The position numbers and the translations under genes are program-made. DNA of 64,000 nucleotides from an uncultured Lachnospiraceae bacterium. GTDB taxonomy: Bacteria; Bacillota; Clostridia; Lachnospirales; Lachnospiraceae. The notes beneath the pieces are model-generated. The model had not been told where the DNA came from. It ran no database searches and saw only the letters and a list, made by a program, of their open reading frames with translations. Shown in pieces: positions 1 to 9,700 of the stretch. Numbering within the stretch: the first letter of the stretch is position 1; every line of letters starts with the position of its first letter. The stretch is taken from positions 1 to 64,000 of the forward strand of contig CATOOV010000011.1 in assembly GCA_951801955.1 (NCBI GenBank), given 5' to 3'.

Positions 1-24
1 GCCCCATTCCATCAGGAATGGGGC
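1..24. terminator. Hairpin at the 3' end of the LtaS-like gene
   Basis: A perfect 10-bp inverted repeat (GCCCCATTCC / GGAATGGGGC) with a 4-base loop lies 10 bases past the stop of the minus-strand gene. Any T-tract on that side is outside the window, so terminator function is inferred from position and stem strength. Confidence 0.55.
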
Positions 25-34
25 TGCACACTTG

Positions 35-2281
35 TTATATGGATGGCTGTTTGTTGTTTTTCGGCTCATTTTCTAAGTCTAAATGATCTTCCGAATTATC
101 TTTCCATTCGCCATTGATTGCTTGGTCTGTACTGTTAGGGGTGGATTCCACAGTATCTTCCACTGGGGCGGAATTTTCGGTGTCTGAAGCATCTGTTATT
201 GATTTTAAATATATGATTTCATTAGAGCTTCGGAAAATGGTATCTGAGGAACCAAGCTGGTTGACAACCAAGGTATTTAGCTCATCTTTTAAATCTACCA
301 GTGAAATAATCAACTCTGTATCACTGACAAAGGAAGTAGGGATTTTTACATTGTTTGCATAGACCTTACTCCATTTGGTAAAATTTTTCCCGTAAATATG
401 CACTCCGTCGGAAAGCTCTTCTAAGCGTTCCACAGTGACGTCCTGTACTCCCATCTGCAAATCTGAGGCGGGATAGGGATCTTCCCCATGGTAAGCATAG
501 CGTTTTCCGTACAATGTATCATACTGCAGCAGTTCCATATCTTTGGAATACTCTTCCCTCTCCCTGTATTGATTGCTCTGATGGAAGGAAAACATGGTTC
601 CTTCATGGATATCAGCTTGGTCTGTGATACTTGCAAGTAATTGATAAGAGGTCAAGTCTTTGCTGGTTTTTTCCATACCAAAATTGTTCCATGTAATATA
701 TTGGGTCTTGAAAATGCTTCCGCTCTTCATATCCTGGTCTGTCAGTCCCATTGTGGGAAGATGGTCGCCGAAAAATATAACGACTGTTTTTTCATCCCGT
801 TTTGAGAGCATGTCAATCAAGTTTCCGATGAATTTGTCTACCTCATGAATTTCATTGACATAGTATTCCCATTCGTTGTTTTTTGCCTCGTCCAGTGTAC
901 TGGTTACAGTGATTTCAGGATGTTCAATTACTTTTTCTGTCGGGTAAGCGCCATGTCCCTGTACTGTGATTGTATAAACAAAATCTTGTTGTTTGGTGGA
1001 ATCCAAAGCTTTTTCTACTTCTCCAATTAGAATATGGTCCGTAGGCCAGGTGCCAAGGGGGGTATATTCCTGTATGTTCATCATTTCTTTACTGATAAAA
1101 CTGTCAAACCCCATCTGGGTAAAAGCATTTTTCCGGCTGTAGAAATTTCCGCCATTGTTGTGTACTACATGGGTGCCATAATCCAAGTTATTTCCCAGGT
1201 CAGAAGCAATGCTTTCACAGGAAACAGATTTTAAAATTGTCTTATAGGGGTATTCCCCAAGACCAAAAAACTGCATTCCCATACCAGTGAGGATTTCAAA
1301 TTCTGTATTCGCTGTGCCGGCGCCCACTACTGGAACGGTGAGATAACCCGACGAGAAGTTCTGATACAGATGGTCAAAGTTTGGCACGGGGTTTTTGGAA
1401 CAATTTAAAAAATTTACTTCTTTTGGATCTATAAAGGATTCCAGAAGGACACAAATGACATTTGGAAGTTCTTCCTTTTTGGACTCCTTTGTGTCAATTT
1501 TGGATAATACAGCATCGATCGTTTCCTGGGAATAGTCACGAGGCGCTGCCATACCCCGGTCTACTACACTTGCAGAAAAACTGTACACAAATCCGTAATC
1601 TTTATAACCTTGCGCAATATTTTCAAAATAGCTGGCAAGAATATTGTTGCTGACAGCAGCGTTCGTTACCATAGGAATGAAAAATGCAAAAGCTCCAATG
1701 GCAAGAGTGCTTGCCAAGCGGTTTTGTTTGCCCTGGTATTTTGGTCCCTTTTTCCACAATATTATAATACCTGCGATTATGGCAGTTACGAGAAAGATGA
1801 CAGCAAGCGCCTCGCCAGTGCTGAAGTAATTGCTTTTCATGGTAAACAAGTCGTTGATGAGTTTTACGTCCGTGTAGGTAAAGGGAGTAACGCGCTTTAG
1901 TAAAACACATCCATTAATGGTGCCCAAAAATAGCCAGGCCACACTGATGATTGTACGCATCAAAGCTCTTCTGCGGAAAAAATATACCAGATGCAGAGAG
2001 GTAAATACGATTAAGGAATTGTACAAAAATACCAGCCCCCGGTCAAACATAAAGACAAAGGCATCTCCAAAAGAGTGTCTGGAGATTACTTCAATCAAAA
2101 AGCAGACACTGCATGCCAATATGTAATGGAAGATGGGGGAGTAACGGTTGAAGACAGAAATCAGTTTTTCTTGCTGCCCTGGTTTCAAGAAATGTTCCTG
2201 TTCGTTGGCAGTTCTTTTTTTATGGAAAGATTTGCATCTTATGGTAAACTTTTGTAAAGTGTTTTTTACAGTGTTAAACAT
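35..2281 (-). CDS. LtaS-like phosphoglycerol transferase (sulfatase fold)
   Basis: Membrane enzyme of the lipoteichoic-acid-synthase/sulfatase superfamily, 748 aa. The N-terminal ~230 residues hold about five hydrophobic segments, followed by an extracellular alkaline-phosphatase-like domain. Visible landmarks are LLESFIDP, GTANTEFEILTG (Thr of the nucleophile/metal region), DHILIGE, TVQGHGAYP and FFGDHLPTMG (metal ligands). After the catalytic domain, residues ~630-700 resemble an IPT/TIG-like beta domain (GVHIYGKNFTKWSKVYANN), then an acidic Ser/Thr-rich tail; this extension is not in classical LtaS (~650 aa). Family knowledge: these enzymes polymerise or transfer glycerol phosphate from phosphatidylglycerol onto a lipid or sugar anchor. 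Whether this one makes LTA or decorates another surface glycan cannot be told from sequence. It is divergent from two secreted-protein genes. Confidence 0.87.
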   Translation of the reverse strand: MFNTVKNTLQKFTIRCKSFHKKRTANEQEHFLKPGQQEKLISVFNRYSPIFHYILACSVCFLIEVISRHSFGDAFVFMFDRGLVFLYNSLIVFTSLHLVYFFRRRALMRTIISVAWLFLGTINGCVLLKRVTPFTYTDVKLINDLFTMKSNYFSTGEALAVIFLVTAIIAGIIILWKKGPKYQGKQNRLASTLAIGAFAFFIPMVTNAAVSNNILASYFENIAQGYKDYGFVYSFSASVVDRGMAAPRDYSQETIDAVLSKIDTKESKKEELPNVICVLLESFIDPKEVNFLNCSKNPVPNFDHLYQNFSSGYLTVPVVGAGTANTEFEILTGMGMQFFGLGEYPYKTILKSVSCESIASDLGNNLDYGTHVVHNNGGNFYSRKNAFTQMGFDSFISKEMMNIQEYTPLGTWPTDHILIGEVEKALDSTKQQDFVYTITVQGHGAYPTEKVIEHPEITVTSTLDEAKNNEWEYYVNEIHEVDKFIGNLIDMLSKRDEKTVVIFFGDHLPTMGLTDQDMKSGSIFKTQYITWNNFGMEKTSKDLTSYQLLASITDQADIHEGTMFSFHQSNQYREREEYSKDMELLQYDTLYGKRYAYHGEDPYPASDLQMGVQDVTVERLEELSDGVHIYGKNFTKWSKVYANNVKIPTSFVSDTELIISLVDLKDELNTLVVNQLGSSDTIFRSSNEIIYLKSITDASDTENSAPVEDTVESTPNSTDQAINGEWKDNSEDHLDLENEPKNNKQPSI

Positions 2282-2351
2282 GGTTCCATCATCCTTTTGT
2301 TTTAATTTGTGAACTAATTATGAACAAACTATTACATAATTTCTGTAAGAA

Positions 2352-2380
2352 AGATTAGCTCACTTTGATAGAAAAGTCAA
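2352..2380 (-). promoter_or_regulatory. Putative promoter of the LtaS-like gene
   Basis: Read on the minus strand: TTGACT (2375-2380), 17-bp spacer, TAATCT (2352-2357), about 70 bases before the start codon. The fit is reasonable but not perfect. Confidence 0.45.
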
Positions 2381-2451
2381 TGGAAAAAAATAAAATTTAC
2401 GATTCACACAGGAAATATTAAGAATTTCTTTATAAATTCGTGAATATTTCA

Positions 2452-2486
2452 GTTAGAAGGAACTGTAATAGTTCGGAGCAGCTAAC
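2452..2486. promoter_or_regulatory. Nested inverted repeat in the divergent intergenic region
   Basis: GTTAG and CTAAC enclose a second pair GAACT / AGTTC. It lies in the 329-bp gap between the LtaS-like gene and the secreted-protein operon, upstream of the + strand promoter, so it could be an operator for either. No T-tract follows. The rest of the gap is AT-rich with nothing else I recognise. Confidence 0.3.
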
Positions 2487-2532
2487 CTGTTACCAGAGGA
2501 TGGACATAGGATAAAAAAAGATTTGGAGTGAA

Positions 2533-2561
2533 TTGAAAAAAATAACATTTTGGTTTATAAT
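2533..2561 (+). promoter_or_regulatory. Promoter of the secreted PPC-protein pair
   Basis: TTGAAA, 17-bp spacer, TATAAT. This is a near-consensus housekeeping promoter about 50 bases before the first start codon. Confidence 0.7.
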
Positions 2562-2610
2562 ATTTGAGGAAGTTATTATGTAAATTGCATAAAAAGGGAG
2601 GAATAAATCT

Positions 2611-4419
2611 ATGGGATGGAACAGGGCATTGTGTTTTTGTATTGCCGTGGCGTTGTTATTTGTAGGTTTGCCACAGACAAAAGTATTTGCAGAAGGGATT
2701 GTGGAAGGAAAAGAAGGACTGCAACAGGAACAGTTGGAAAATGAGCAGCAGGAATTGCCGGAAGAAACGCCGGAAAATGAGCAGCAGGAATTGCCGGAAG
2801 AAACGCCGGAAAATGAACAGCAGGAATTGTCGGAAGAAGGGCAGGGATTGTCAAAGAATGGACAAGAAAAACAGAATGTAGAACAGGAAATTGCGGAAGA
2901 AGGGCAGAGGATTTCTGAAAAAGAGGGACAGGACGAAATTAAGATAGAACAAGAATGGAAAGAAGGTCGAAAGGAACAGCCAGAAACTCAATTGATTTTT
3001 GGGGCAAAGGGCAATCAGAGGATTGCCGCTGTTAAGCCGGAGGCGATTGTTACTGGCAAGGAGTCGAAAGATTCTTTTCCCGTCTATCATGTGTCTTACT
3101 CCAGGCAGGAATCCGATTGTCTGAAAAATACGGGAAGTTACGGATATTATGGGGTACGGGTGCCAATTACTGTTCCAGAGAAATGCGAGATTTATATTGA
3201 ATTCGTGGGCACGCAGACGTTTTCAGGGGGAGTGTCCAAAATGATAACCAGTGACCCAGATAGCCATACGGCGGGCTGGGACGCACAGACAACCGAAGGG
3301 TTGACCAGATACACAATAAAATCAGGGGTCGTAAATCCAGGGACTTATTATCTTGTATTGTCAACGCATTCTGGACATACTCAGGAGGATGCCTCTTTTA
3401 CAACAAACAGCTTTGCTTTTCGCGCATATTACTACAGCGCTGGGGATAAAGCTTTATCCAGCGGCAAATGGGAGGTTATGGCGAGAGGAAATGGCGACGA
3501 TAGGTATTACAAGATCCAAGTGCCAGGGGAAGGGCATATTCAGGTGCAGTCAGATACGGATCTGCAAATTGCAATCTGTGACAGCAAGAAAAAAGAACTG
3601 TATGCACAGGAAAGCTGGAACCGCCTCAATAGTGCAAATCATCGGACAGCCAGTTATTTTTTAAAAAAGGGAACTTATTATATTCGGACCAAGGGAGATA
3701 CCAAATATCGAAACTATATCTCAAAATTGAGGTATACCTACTATAAGCTGGGGACATCCCCTTATGTATTTCAAAGTGGGAAAAAAGTCAAGCTGTATAC
3801 CGTGGGGGATGAGAAGGCCACACAATATATCAAATACAAGGCATCTGCAACAGGATATGTTACCATAGCGTCATATGGGGCGGAGCGGGAACAGGTAACA
3901 TTGTGCAATGCTTCCAAAAAGGCGATTTCCTCAGAGGCAACAATATTCAGCATTCCGGCAAATCCATCACAGACGATTTTATATGGGGTGGAGAAGGGAA
4001 AGACCTATTACTTGAAGGTAAATACAAAATGCAGTACAATCACTTTGAAATTGACAGAAAAGCGATTGGCAGAAAAAAGTGGAAATTCCAGGAAAAAAGC
4101 AGTGAATCTTCCAACTGGCAAAGCAGTATCGGGAAGTATTGAGATCGGGAATAAAGCGGGCGACTGGTATAAATTTACACTGAAAAAGAGAAAATTTGTC
4201 TCAATCACCATGAAGGGGCGCATCAATGATGGATGCCAGTTTTTCTTGTATGATAAGAAGGGAAAGAAAATAGATTCTATTGGAACATACCGGGAGGGTG
4301 TGTTAAATGAGGCTTATGAATTGAGCAGGGGAAACAATTTGGAAAAAGGCACTTATTATATCAAGGTGGCAGGGAAAAATACCAAAGCATCTGGGTATTA
4401 TACCTTAAAATGGAAATAG
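2611..4419 (+). CDS. Secreted protein with E/Q-rich repeats and PPC-like beta domains
   Basis: 602 aa, with a signal peptide (residues 1-28, cleavage near VFAEG) after an RBS GGGAGG. Residues ~30-125 are Glu/Gln-rich and contain about three copies of the 12-residue unit ENEQQELPEETP. The rest (from ~150) is built of repeated beta units ending in GTYYL/KGTYYI motifs, typical of bacterial pre-peptidase C-terminal (PPC) domains. The last is the best match (GDWYKFTLKK...KGTYYIKV) and the protein ends YTLKWK. No catalytic domain, LPXTG or other anchor is visible. PPC domains usually accompany secreted hydrolases; here they stand alone, so a binding or structural surface role is inference. The next gene is a paralogue. 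Confidence 0.8.
   Translation: MGWNRALCFCIAVALLFVGLPQTKVFAEGIVEGKEGLQQEQLENEQQELPEETPENEQQELPEETPENEQQELSEEGQGLSKNGQEKQNVEQEIAEEGQRISEKEGQDEIKIEQEWKEGRKEQPETQLIFGAKGNQRIAAVKPEAIVTGKESKDSFPVYHVSYSRQESDCLKNTGSYGYYGVRVPITVPEKCEIYIEFVGTQTFSGGVSKMITSDPDSHTAGWDAQTTEGLTRYTIKSGVVNPGTYYLVLSTHSGHTQEDASFTTNSFAFRAYYYSAGDKALSSGKWEVMARGNGDDRYYKIQVPGEGHIQVQSDTDLQIAICDSKKKELYAQESWNRLNSANHRTASYFLKKGTYYIRTKGDTKYRNYISKLRYTYYKLGTSPYVFQSGKKVKLYTVGDEKATQYIKYKASATGYVTIASYGAEREQVTLCNASKKAISSEATIFSIPANPSQTILYGVEKGKTYYLKVNTKCSTITLKLTEKRLAEKSGNSRKKAVNLPTGKAVSGSIEIGNKAGDWYKFTLKKRKFVSITMKGRINDGCQFFLYDKKGKKIDSIGTYREGVLNEAYELSRGNNLEKGTYYIKVAGKNTKASGYYTLKWK
2737..2844 (+). repeat. Three 36-bp in-frame tandem repeats
   Basis: Units at 2737-2772, 2773-2808 and 2809-2844; the first two are identical and the third has diverged. 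Each encodes 12 residues of the Glu/Gln-rich spacer of the secreted protein. Copy number is likely to vary between strains by slippage (inference). Confidence 0.85.
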
Positions 4420-4473
4420 GGCAGATTGCCAATATTTCATGACAGCTAATTGTGCAGAAGGAGCGTAATTATT

Positions 4474-5898
4474 ATGAAAAAAACAGTTTTGTGGGTATTT
4501 GCATGTTTGTTGTTTATTATAGGTGTAAATGCTTTAACAGTACATACCGTATCTGCCGCATCCAATTACCGTTCGGCTTCATCGATAGAAGCGAAAAAAG
4601 TAATGACTGGGGATGAGGATATCAGTAAATTTCCCAAGTATACGGTATCATTATCCAGAGAAGAACCCTATTTTGTATACAGTGCAGTGGTGCCACTGGT
4701 AATATCAGAGGAGGGAAGGCTTTATTTGGATCTATTGGAGAAACAGCCAGCAGAGAAAAAAGTGGAAGTATTATTATATTATGACAAGAATTGTGAACAT
4801 TACATGGATGACCAGCAATCTCTCAATACGATTGGAAATTCGAAATCTGTAATGATTGAAAAGGCAGGAACCTATTATCTGAAATTAACAATGGATAGGG
4901 AGAGTGACTATGATAAACCTTATTCTGTTACCTTTCGCCCTTATTTTTACAGTACGGCAGATCAAACCTTAAAGAATGGGGTTTGGACAGCGCTTTCAGG
5001 GAAGAAATATTATGAGGGCACATACTATAAGATCGTAGTTCCTTCTGACGGGCATATCAATGTGGAGGGAAGGTTTGATGGGAATAACTCAAATATGGAC
5101 TTTGCTATTTGCAATAGTGACAAGTTTCTGACACATGGATGCAGGCTGATAAATGGGAAATGCAAGAGCTATTTTCTAAAAAAAGGAACTTATTATATTT
5201 TCAGAAGTGGTAGTTTTGACACTATGAGCCTGCGATATACGTTTTCTAAGCTGGGGTCATCTCCTTTTACGATCAAAAAAGGACAGTCCTATACCTCGCA
5301 TGTAGGGGGGAATGGCGAGGAGTATGTGAAATATAAAGCTGCAAGTAATGGTTATATTACCATTACCTGTATGCAGGATCATTCCAATAAAAAGGTCAAT
5401 TTATGTAATTCTGCGAGAAAAGAAATCTCTTTTGCACAAACCTTATATAAAAAAGGGCAAAAATGTGTCTATGGGGTAAAAAAGGGACAGACCTATTATT
5501 TAAAGGTATCAGAAAGCCTGTCCTATAATGAAGGTGAAATAAAATTTAAACTTACAGAAAAAGCCATTCCAGTTAAAAGCGGCAGTTCCAAGGCGAAAGC
5601 GGCATCCTTGAAAGCCGGCAACACGGCAAAGGGAGTGCTTGAAGCTGGAGGGAAGACATCCGATTGGTATAAATTTAAGCTGAGCAAGAAGAAAAAAATT
5701 ACGTTTACGGTAAAAGGAGAGATGAACGGGGCGGCACAACTTACACTCTACAATAAAAAAGGGAAAACGCAAAGTGTAATTGCTGGGCAAGGCGGGCAGT
5801 ATCAAACATATAAAAAACTGGACAAAGGAACGTATTATGTAAAAGTGTCCAGAACTACGCCCGCTTCTTCTGGCTACTATACCTTAAAGTGGAAATAG
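4474..5898 (+). CDS. Secreted protein with PPC-like beta domains (paralogue)
   Basis: 474 aa from the ATG at 4474, chosen because AAGGAG lies 12 bases upstream; an in-frame TTG 24 bases earlier has no ribosome site. Signal peptide at residues ~1-28 (cleavage near VSAAS). It shares the layout of the upstream protein: repeated beta units with KGTYYI/KGQTYYLKV motifs, a final PPC-like domain with DWYKFKLSKKKKITF, and the same YTLKWK ending. It lacks the Glu/Gln-rich spacer. The 54-base gap between the two genes points to one transcript and to a tandem duplication. No enzymatic domain is visible; surface binding or matrix function is a guess. Confidence 0.78.
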   Translation: MKKTVLWVFACLLFIIGVNALTVHTVSAASNYRSASSIEAKKVMTGDEDISKFPKYTVSLSREEPYFVYSAVVPLVISEEGRLYLDLLEKQPAEKKVEVLLYYDKNCEHYMDDQQSLNTIGNSKSVMIEKAGTYYLKLTMDRESDYDKPYSVTFRPYFYSTADQTLKNGVWTALSGKKYYEGTYYKIVVPSDGHINVEGRFDGNNSNMDFAICNSDKFLTHGCRLINGKCKSYFLKKGTYYIFRSGSFDTMSLRYTFSKLGSSPFTIKKGQSYTSHVGGNGEEYVKYKAASNGYITITCMQDHSNKKVNLCNSARKEISFAQTLYKKGQKCVYGVKKGQTYYLKVSESLSYNEGEIKFKLTEKAIPVKSGSSKAKAASLKAGNTAKGVLEAGGKTSDWYKFKLSKKKKITFTVKGEMNGAAQLTLYNKKGKTQSVIAGQGGQYQTYKKLDKGTYYVKVSRTTPASSGYYTLKWK

Positions 5899-6206
5899 GT
5901 TGTTCTGGAAATTATATCAGATGAGGGATGGTTCCCGCTTTTAAGGGTGGTGAATACATATGAAGTTTTATGCCCTGCTGTTTACAGCCGGGCATTTGCT
6001 CGTACAATGAATAATAAGCAAGAATGCTGGTGGCGTTCTTGAATCACACAGAATAATTGTTTTAGATACAAGGAAGAAAAACGATGGCATAGACGTGTCT
6101 ACGGCTAGTTTTTGATAGATTCCGTAGATAGCAATGGGAGGGGATGGGGCATAAGCTATCCCAGCCCTTCTTTGGAATACATTGGCTCAATTTGGAGGAA
6201 AAGAAG
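5899..6206. other. 308-bp gap between the secreted pair and the folate operon
   Basis: It holds a 12-bp hairpin with one mismatch at 5970-5995 (ATGCCC...GGGCAT), probably ending the secreted-protein transcript although the T-tract is weak. It also holds an inverted repeat TCTACGG (6098-6104) / CCGTAGA (6122-6128) just before folC. I found no convincing gene or known riboswitch; the only short frame (16 codons at 5960) spans the hairpin. Confidence 0.5.
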
Positions 6207-7526
6207 ATGTCAAAAGAAGCAGAAGCACAGGCATATTTGGAGGAGATTGGAAAAAACGGCAGCATTTTAGGGCTTGAGAGCATACAGGGATTGATGGGGG
6301 AGCTTGGAAATGTACATAGGAAGTTAAAATTGATCCATGTGGCAGGAACCAATGGAAAAGGTTCTGTCTGTGCAATGGTATCATCGATTCTGCAAGAGGC
6401 GGGTTTTCGGGTGGGAATGTACACTTCTCCAGCCGTCTTTGAGCGAACAGAGCAGTACCAGGTGAATGGGGCATATATTTCCCATAAGGATTTTGCAGAG
6501 GTGATTTTAAAGGTAAAGGCAGCATGTGGACGGATGAGGGCAAAAGGCAAAAAGCAGCCCACAGTATTTGAAGTGGAGACAGCGGCAGCATTTGTATATT
6601 TTTACCAGCAGCATTGCCAACTGGTAGTGTTGGAGACTGGGATGGGAGGGGAGACGGACGCAACGAATGTGATTGATAATCCATTGGTCAGTGTGCTGAC
6701 TTCGATCAGTATGGACCATATGAAATTTTTAGGAAGCAGCTTGGAACAGATTGCAGCAGTAAAAGCAGGGATTATCAAGGAGGGGGGGCTGGTGGTAGCG
6801 GCAAAGCCAAGGCAACGGCGTGTACAGGAGATCCTGGAAAACACATGTGCAGAGAGACATGCCAGTTTGACTTATGCACAGACAGAGAACGCAGGAAATA
6901 TTAGGATTTGTAAAGAAGGGGAGAACATGGGGGCTTTTTGTTTTTCCTATGGCGCCCTTGGACAAGTCACATTGTCTATGCCTGGCGTTTACCAGGTCCA
7001 AAATGCAGTCTGTGCCATTGAGGCAATAAAGATGCTGCAAAGGGCGGGATATGTCATCGAGGATGCACAGATAAAGAAGGGGATTGCAAAGGCAAGATGG
7101 GAAGGGCGGTTTTCGATCTTATGCAAAGAGCCGCTCTTTATAATAGATGGCGCCCATAACGAGGATGCGGCAGAAAAGTTGGCAGAAACTTTAAAAAGGG
7201 GTTTTACAAATTATAAAATAATTTATATAATAGGGGTACTTGCAGATAAGGAACATGAGAAAATGTTGAAAATTATGCTTCCCATGGCGTCCCAGGTATT
7301 AACCATTACGCCAGACAGCCCAAGGGCTATGGATGGACGTGCCTTGGCATTGGAAGCAAAAAAGTATCATAAAAACGTTGCCTATTGCCAGGAGCTTTCC
7401 GATGCAGTTCGGGCTGCCTTGGACAGCGCAAAACAAGAAAAGAGTATGATACTGGCATTTGGCTCTCTGTCTTATCTGAAAGAATTGCGGGAAGCTCTCA
7501 AGGAGAATCAGGTTTATGATAGATAA
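6207..7526 (+). CDS. folC: Folylpolyglutamate synthase / dihydrofolate synthase
   Basis: 439 aa from the ATG at 6207, preceded by GGAGGAAAAGA; an in-frame ATG 63 bases upstream has no ribosome site. Cytosolic Mur-ligase-family enzyme that adds glutamate to dihydropteroate and to folates. Visible signatures are the P-loop [12 protein letters not shown] (~residues 47-58), [35 protein letters not shown] and the C-terminal domain start [14 protein letters not shown]. Length is normal for bacterial FolC. It is first in a folate operon and overlaps folE by 11 bases. Confidence 0.95.
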   Translation: MSKEAEAQAYLEEIGKNGSILGLESIQGLMGELGNVHRKLKLIHVAGTNGKGSVCAMVSSILQEAGFRVGMYTSPAVFERTEQYQVNGAYISHKDFAEVILKVKAACGRMRAKGKKQPTVFEVETAAAFVYFYQQHCQLVVLETGMGGETDATNVIDNPLVSVLTSISMDHMKFLGSSLEQIAAVKAGIIKEGGLVVAAKPRQRRVQEILENTCAERHASLTYAQTENAGNIRICKEGENMGAFCFSYGALGQVTLSMPGVYQVQNAVCAIEAIKMLQRAGYVIEDAQIKKGIAKARWEGRFSILCKEPLFIIDGAHNEDAAEKLAETLKRGFTNYKIIYIIGVLADKEHEKMLKIMLPMASQVLTITPDSPRAMDGRALALEAKKYHKNVAYCQELSDAVRAALDSAKQEKSMILAFGSLSYLKELREALKENQVYDR

Positions 7527-8073
7527 AGAAAAGATCAGACAGGCAGTAGCCCTTCTGCTGGAAGGGATGGGGGAGGATTGCAATCGGGAAGGTTTAAAGG
7601 AGACGCCAGACCGGATAGCCAGGATGTATGAAGAAATTTTTGCAGGGATGGAACAAAGCCCCAAAGAAGCATTGAGCAAAACTTTTGAAGTGCAGGACGG
7701 CGGAATGGTGTTGGAAAAAGATATTGTCTTTTATTCCACCTGCGAGCATCATTTGCTTCCTTTTTATGGCAAGGCACATATCGCCTATCTTCCAGATGGA
7801 AAGGTGGTAGGTTTGAGTAAATTGGCAAGGACTGTGGAGGTGTACGCTAGGCGTCCGCAGATTCAGGAGCAATTGACCACACAGATTGCAGAGGCACTGA
7901 TGAAGTATTTGGAGCCCAAAGGCGTGATTGTGATGCTGGAGGCAGAACATATGTGCATGACGATGCGGGGGGTCAAAAAGCCAGGGGCACAGACAGTTAC
8001 TTTTGTGACACGGGGAATTTTTACAAAGGAACCCTCCTTACAGGATGAATTTTGGCGTATGATGGGACGGTAA
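7516..8073 (+). CDS. folE: GTP cyclohydrolase I
   Basis: 185 aa, the usual size of the short bacterial type IA enzyme. It converts GTP to 7,8-dihydroneopterin triphosphate, the first step of folate synthesis. Zinc-site and active-site motifs are intact: [18 protein letters not shown] (Cys and His ligands), [20 protein letters not shown], and [12 protein letters not shown] with the second zinc Cys. It starts inside the end of folC with its own AAGGAG, indicating translational coupling. Confidence 0.97.
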   Translation: MIDKEKIRQAVALLLEGMGEDCNREGLKETPDRIARMYEEIFAGMEQSPKEALSKTFEVQDGGMVLEKDIVFYSTCEHHLLPFYGKAHIAYLPDGKVVGLSKLARTVEVYARRPQIQEQLTTQIAEALMKYLEPKGVIVMLEAEHMCMTMRGVKKPGAQTVTFVTRGIFTKEPSLQDEFWRMMGR

Positions 8074-8198
8074 GGGGGACAATAGCATATCATTAAAATG
8101 AAAGAAAAGGGATGTTTCCGAAATATCCAAGATTCCAATGAGATAATAACATACGATTCGGATGGAATAAAAAATGTTTGAATGACAGAGGTTTTTGA

Positions 8199-8714
8199 GT
8201 GGAAGAAATGAAATATGTAAAACAATTACTGCAGGATAGAGAATATCTGGCATGTGTCAAAAGGCTGGAACAGTTAGAGGCTGACCGGGAGTTCTGCAGG
8301 CATGGGCTTTCCCATTTTTTGGATGTGGCAAGGATTGGCTGGATTCTCATATTGGAACATGCCGTAAAAGATGGAATGGAATTTCAATCGTTCTTAGAGC
8401 AAAAAGAACAAATTTATTTGACAGCGCTGCTTCATGATATAGGAAGGCTTGCACAACTGGAAGATGGAACGCCGCATGAAAGCGCTGGAAAAGAGATGGC
8501 AGGGCGCTTCCTTAGGAAAATTGACTATCCCATCTCAAAACAGCCAGATATTTTGGAAGCCATACAAGACCATCGTGGAACTAGAAAAACAAATGGAGAT
8601 TTGGCAACTATAATAAAGGAGGCAGATAATCGTTCCAGGAATTGTTTTTTCTGCGAGGCACTAGAGAAATGTAATTGGGAGGAAGAACGAAGGAATTTGT
8701 CTGTGTGGTATTAA
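8199..8714 (+). CDS. HD-domain phosphohydrolase in the folate operon
   Basis: 171 aa, GTG start. A small single-domain HD protein: HGLSHFLDVARIGW (first His), then LLHDIGRLAQLEDGTPHE (paired HD metal site near residue 80) and EAIQDHRG (further His). No GYP motif and no membrane segment. Substrate unknown. It sits between folE and folP, where a phosphohydrolase is needed to strip dihydroneopterin triphosphate before the aldolase step. No Nudix-type FolQ is present in the operon. HD enzymes can act on pterin phosphates (archaeal MptB), so that role is plausible inference only; a general nucleotide or housekeeping hydrolase is the alternative. Confidence 0.75.
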   Translation: MEEMKYVKQLLQDREYLACVKRLEQLEADREFCRHGLSHFLDVARIGWILILEHAVKDGMEFQSFLEQKEQIYLTALLHDIGRLAQLEDGTPHESAGKEMAGRFLRKIDYPISKQPDILEAIQDHRGTRKTNGDLATIIKEADNRSRNCFFCEALEKCNWEEERRNLSVWY

Positions 8715-8863
8715 GATGTGTCAGAAAGCAGTTTTCAGACACGCCCGAAAAAAGAAATTAGGCAATATTTTGTTGTATAGAATATGCATGATTGTCTATG
8801 AAGTTTTAATAATATCATAGTTTTGTATTACCTGTTGTACACAGGGCAGAAAGGGAAAGGAAG

Positions 8864-9700
8864 ATGCAGGATAAAATTGCGGCAATGGACATTGGAAACA
8901 GAACATTTGATGTGGCAAATCATACTTATATTATGGGGATTCTAAATGTGACGCCAGATTCTTTTTCAGATGGTGGCAAATACGACCATATAGATACAGC
9001 TCTTTTTCGTGTAGAACAGATGTTAAAAGAGGGCGCCGACCTGATTGATATCGGCGGGGAATCTACAAGACCGGGATACCAGAAGATTTCTGAAGAAATG
9101 GAGATTCAAAGGACAGTGTCGGTGATAGAACTCATAAAAGCAAAATTTGATATTCCGGTATCTATTGATACCTATAAGCCCAAAGTGGCAACCGCGGCAT
9201 TGCAGGCAGGCGCCGATCTTGTCAATGATATCTGGGGGTTGAAATATGACAGTGCCATGGCATCTGTGATTGCAAAATCCAATGCGGCATGCTGCCTGAT
9301 GCATAACCGGGACAAGGGAAACTATAAGAATTTTATGGAGGATGTGAAATCAGATCTGGTGGAATCTTTGGAGATTGCAAAAAAGGCAGGGATTTCATGC
9401 CGCAGGATACTTCTAGATCCAGGGGTAGGGTTTGCCAAGACATATGGGCAGAATTTGGAAATTATTTGGAAGCTGAAAGAGTTAAAGGAACTTGGCTGCC
9501 CCCTTCTGTTGGGCGCTTCACGCAAATCTGTTATTGGACTCACCTTGGATCTCCCGGTAACAGAGCGGGCAGAGGGAACCCTTGTGACTACAGTACTTGC
9601 CGTGATGGCTCAATGTGCATTTGTACGGGTACATGATATCCAAGAGAACAGGCGTGCCATTCAGATGGCTGAGGCAATCCGGGAGGGATGGAAACAATGA
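8864..9700 (+). CDS. folP: Dihydropteroate synthase
   Basis: 278 aa. Condenses hydroxymethyl-dihydropterin pyrophosphate with p-aminobenzoate; this is the sulfonamide target. Family signatures are all present: MGILNVTPDSFSDGGKY (~residues 25-41), ADLIDIGGESTRPG, NDIWGLKYD, LDPGVGFAKTYGQNLE, LLGASRKSVIG and the C-terminal RVHD. A 149-base gap separates it from the HD gene and may hold a weak second promoter, but the operon order still makes it part of the folate cluster. The 3' end overlaps the next gene by 4 bases. Confidence 0.97.
   Translation: MQDKIAAMDIGNRTFDVANHTYIMGILNVTPDSFSDGGKYDHIDTALFRVEQMLKEGADLIDIGGESTRPGYQKISEEMEIQRTVSVIELIKAKFDIPVSIDTYKPKVATAALQAGADLVNDIWGLKYDSAMASVIAKSNAACCLMHNRDKGNYKNFMEDVKSDLVESLEIAKKAGISCRRILLDPGVGFAKTYGQNLEIIWKLKELKELGCPLLLGASRKSVIGLTLDLPVTERAEGTLVTTVLAVMAQCAFVRVHDIQENRRAIQMAEAIREGWKQ

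Noticed and set aside
2737..2844. Tandem repeats that could be mistaken for a CRISPR-like array
   Set aside because: Contiguous 36-bp units without spacers, in frame inside a secreted protein; no cas genes in the window.
6098..6128. Possible folate riboswitch before folC
   Set aside because: Only a simple 7-bp inverted repeat is present; the conserved tetrahydrofolate riboswitch core could not be found.
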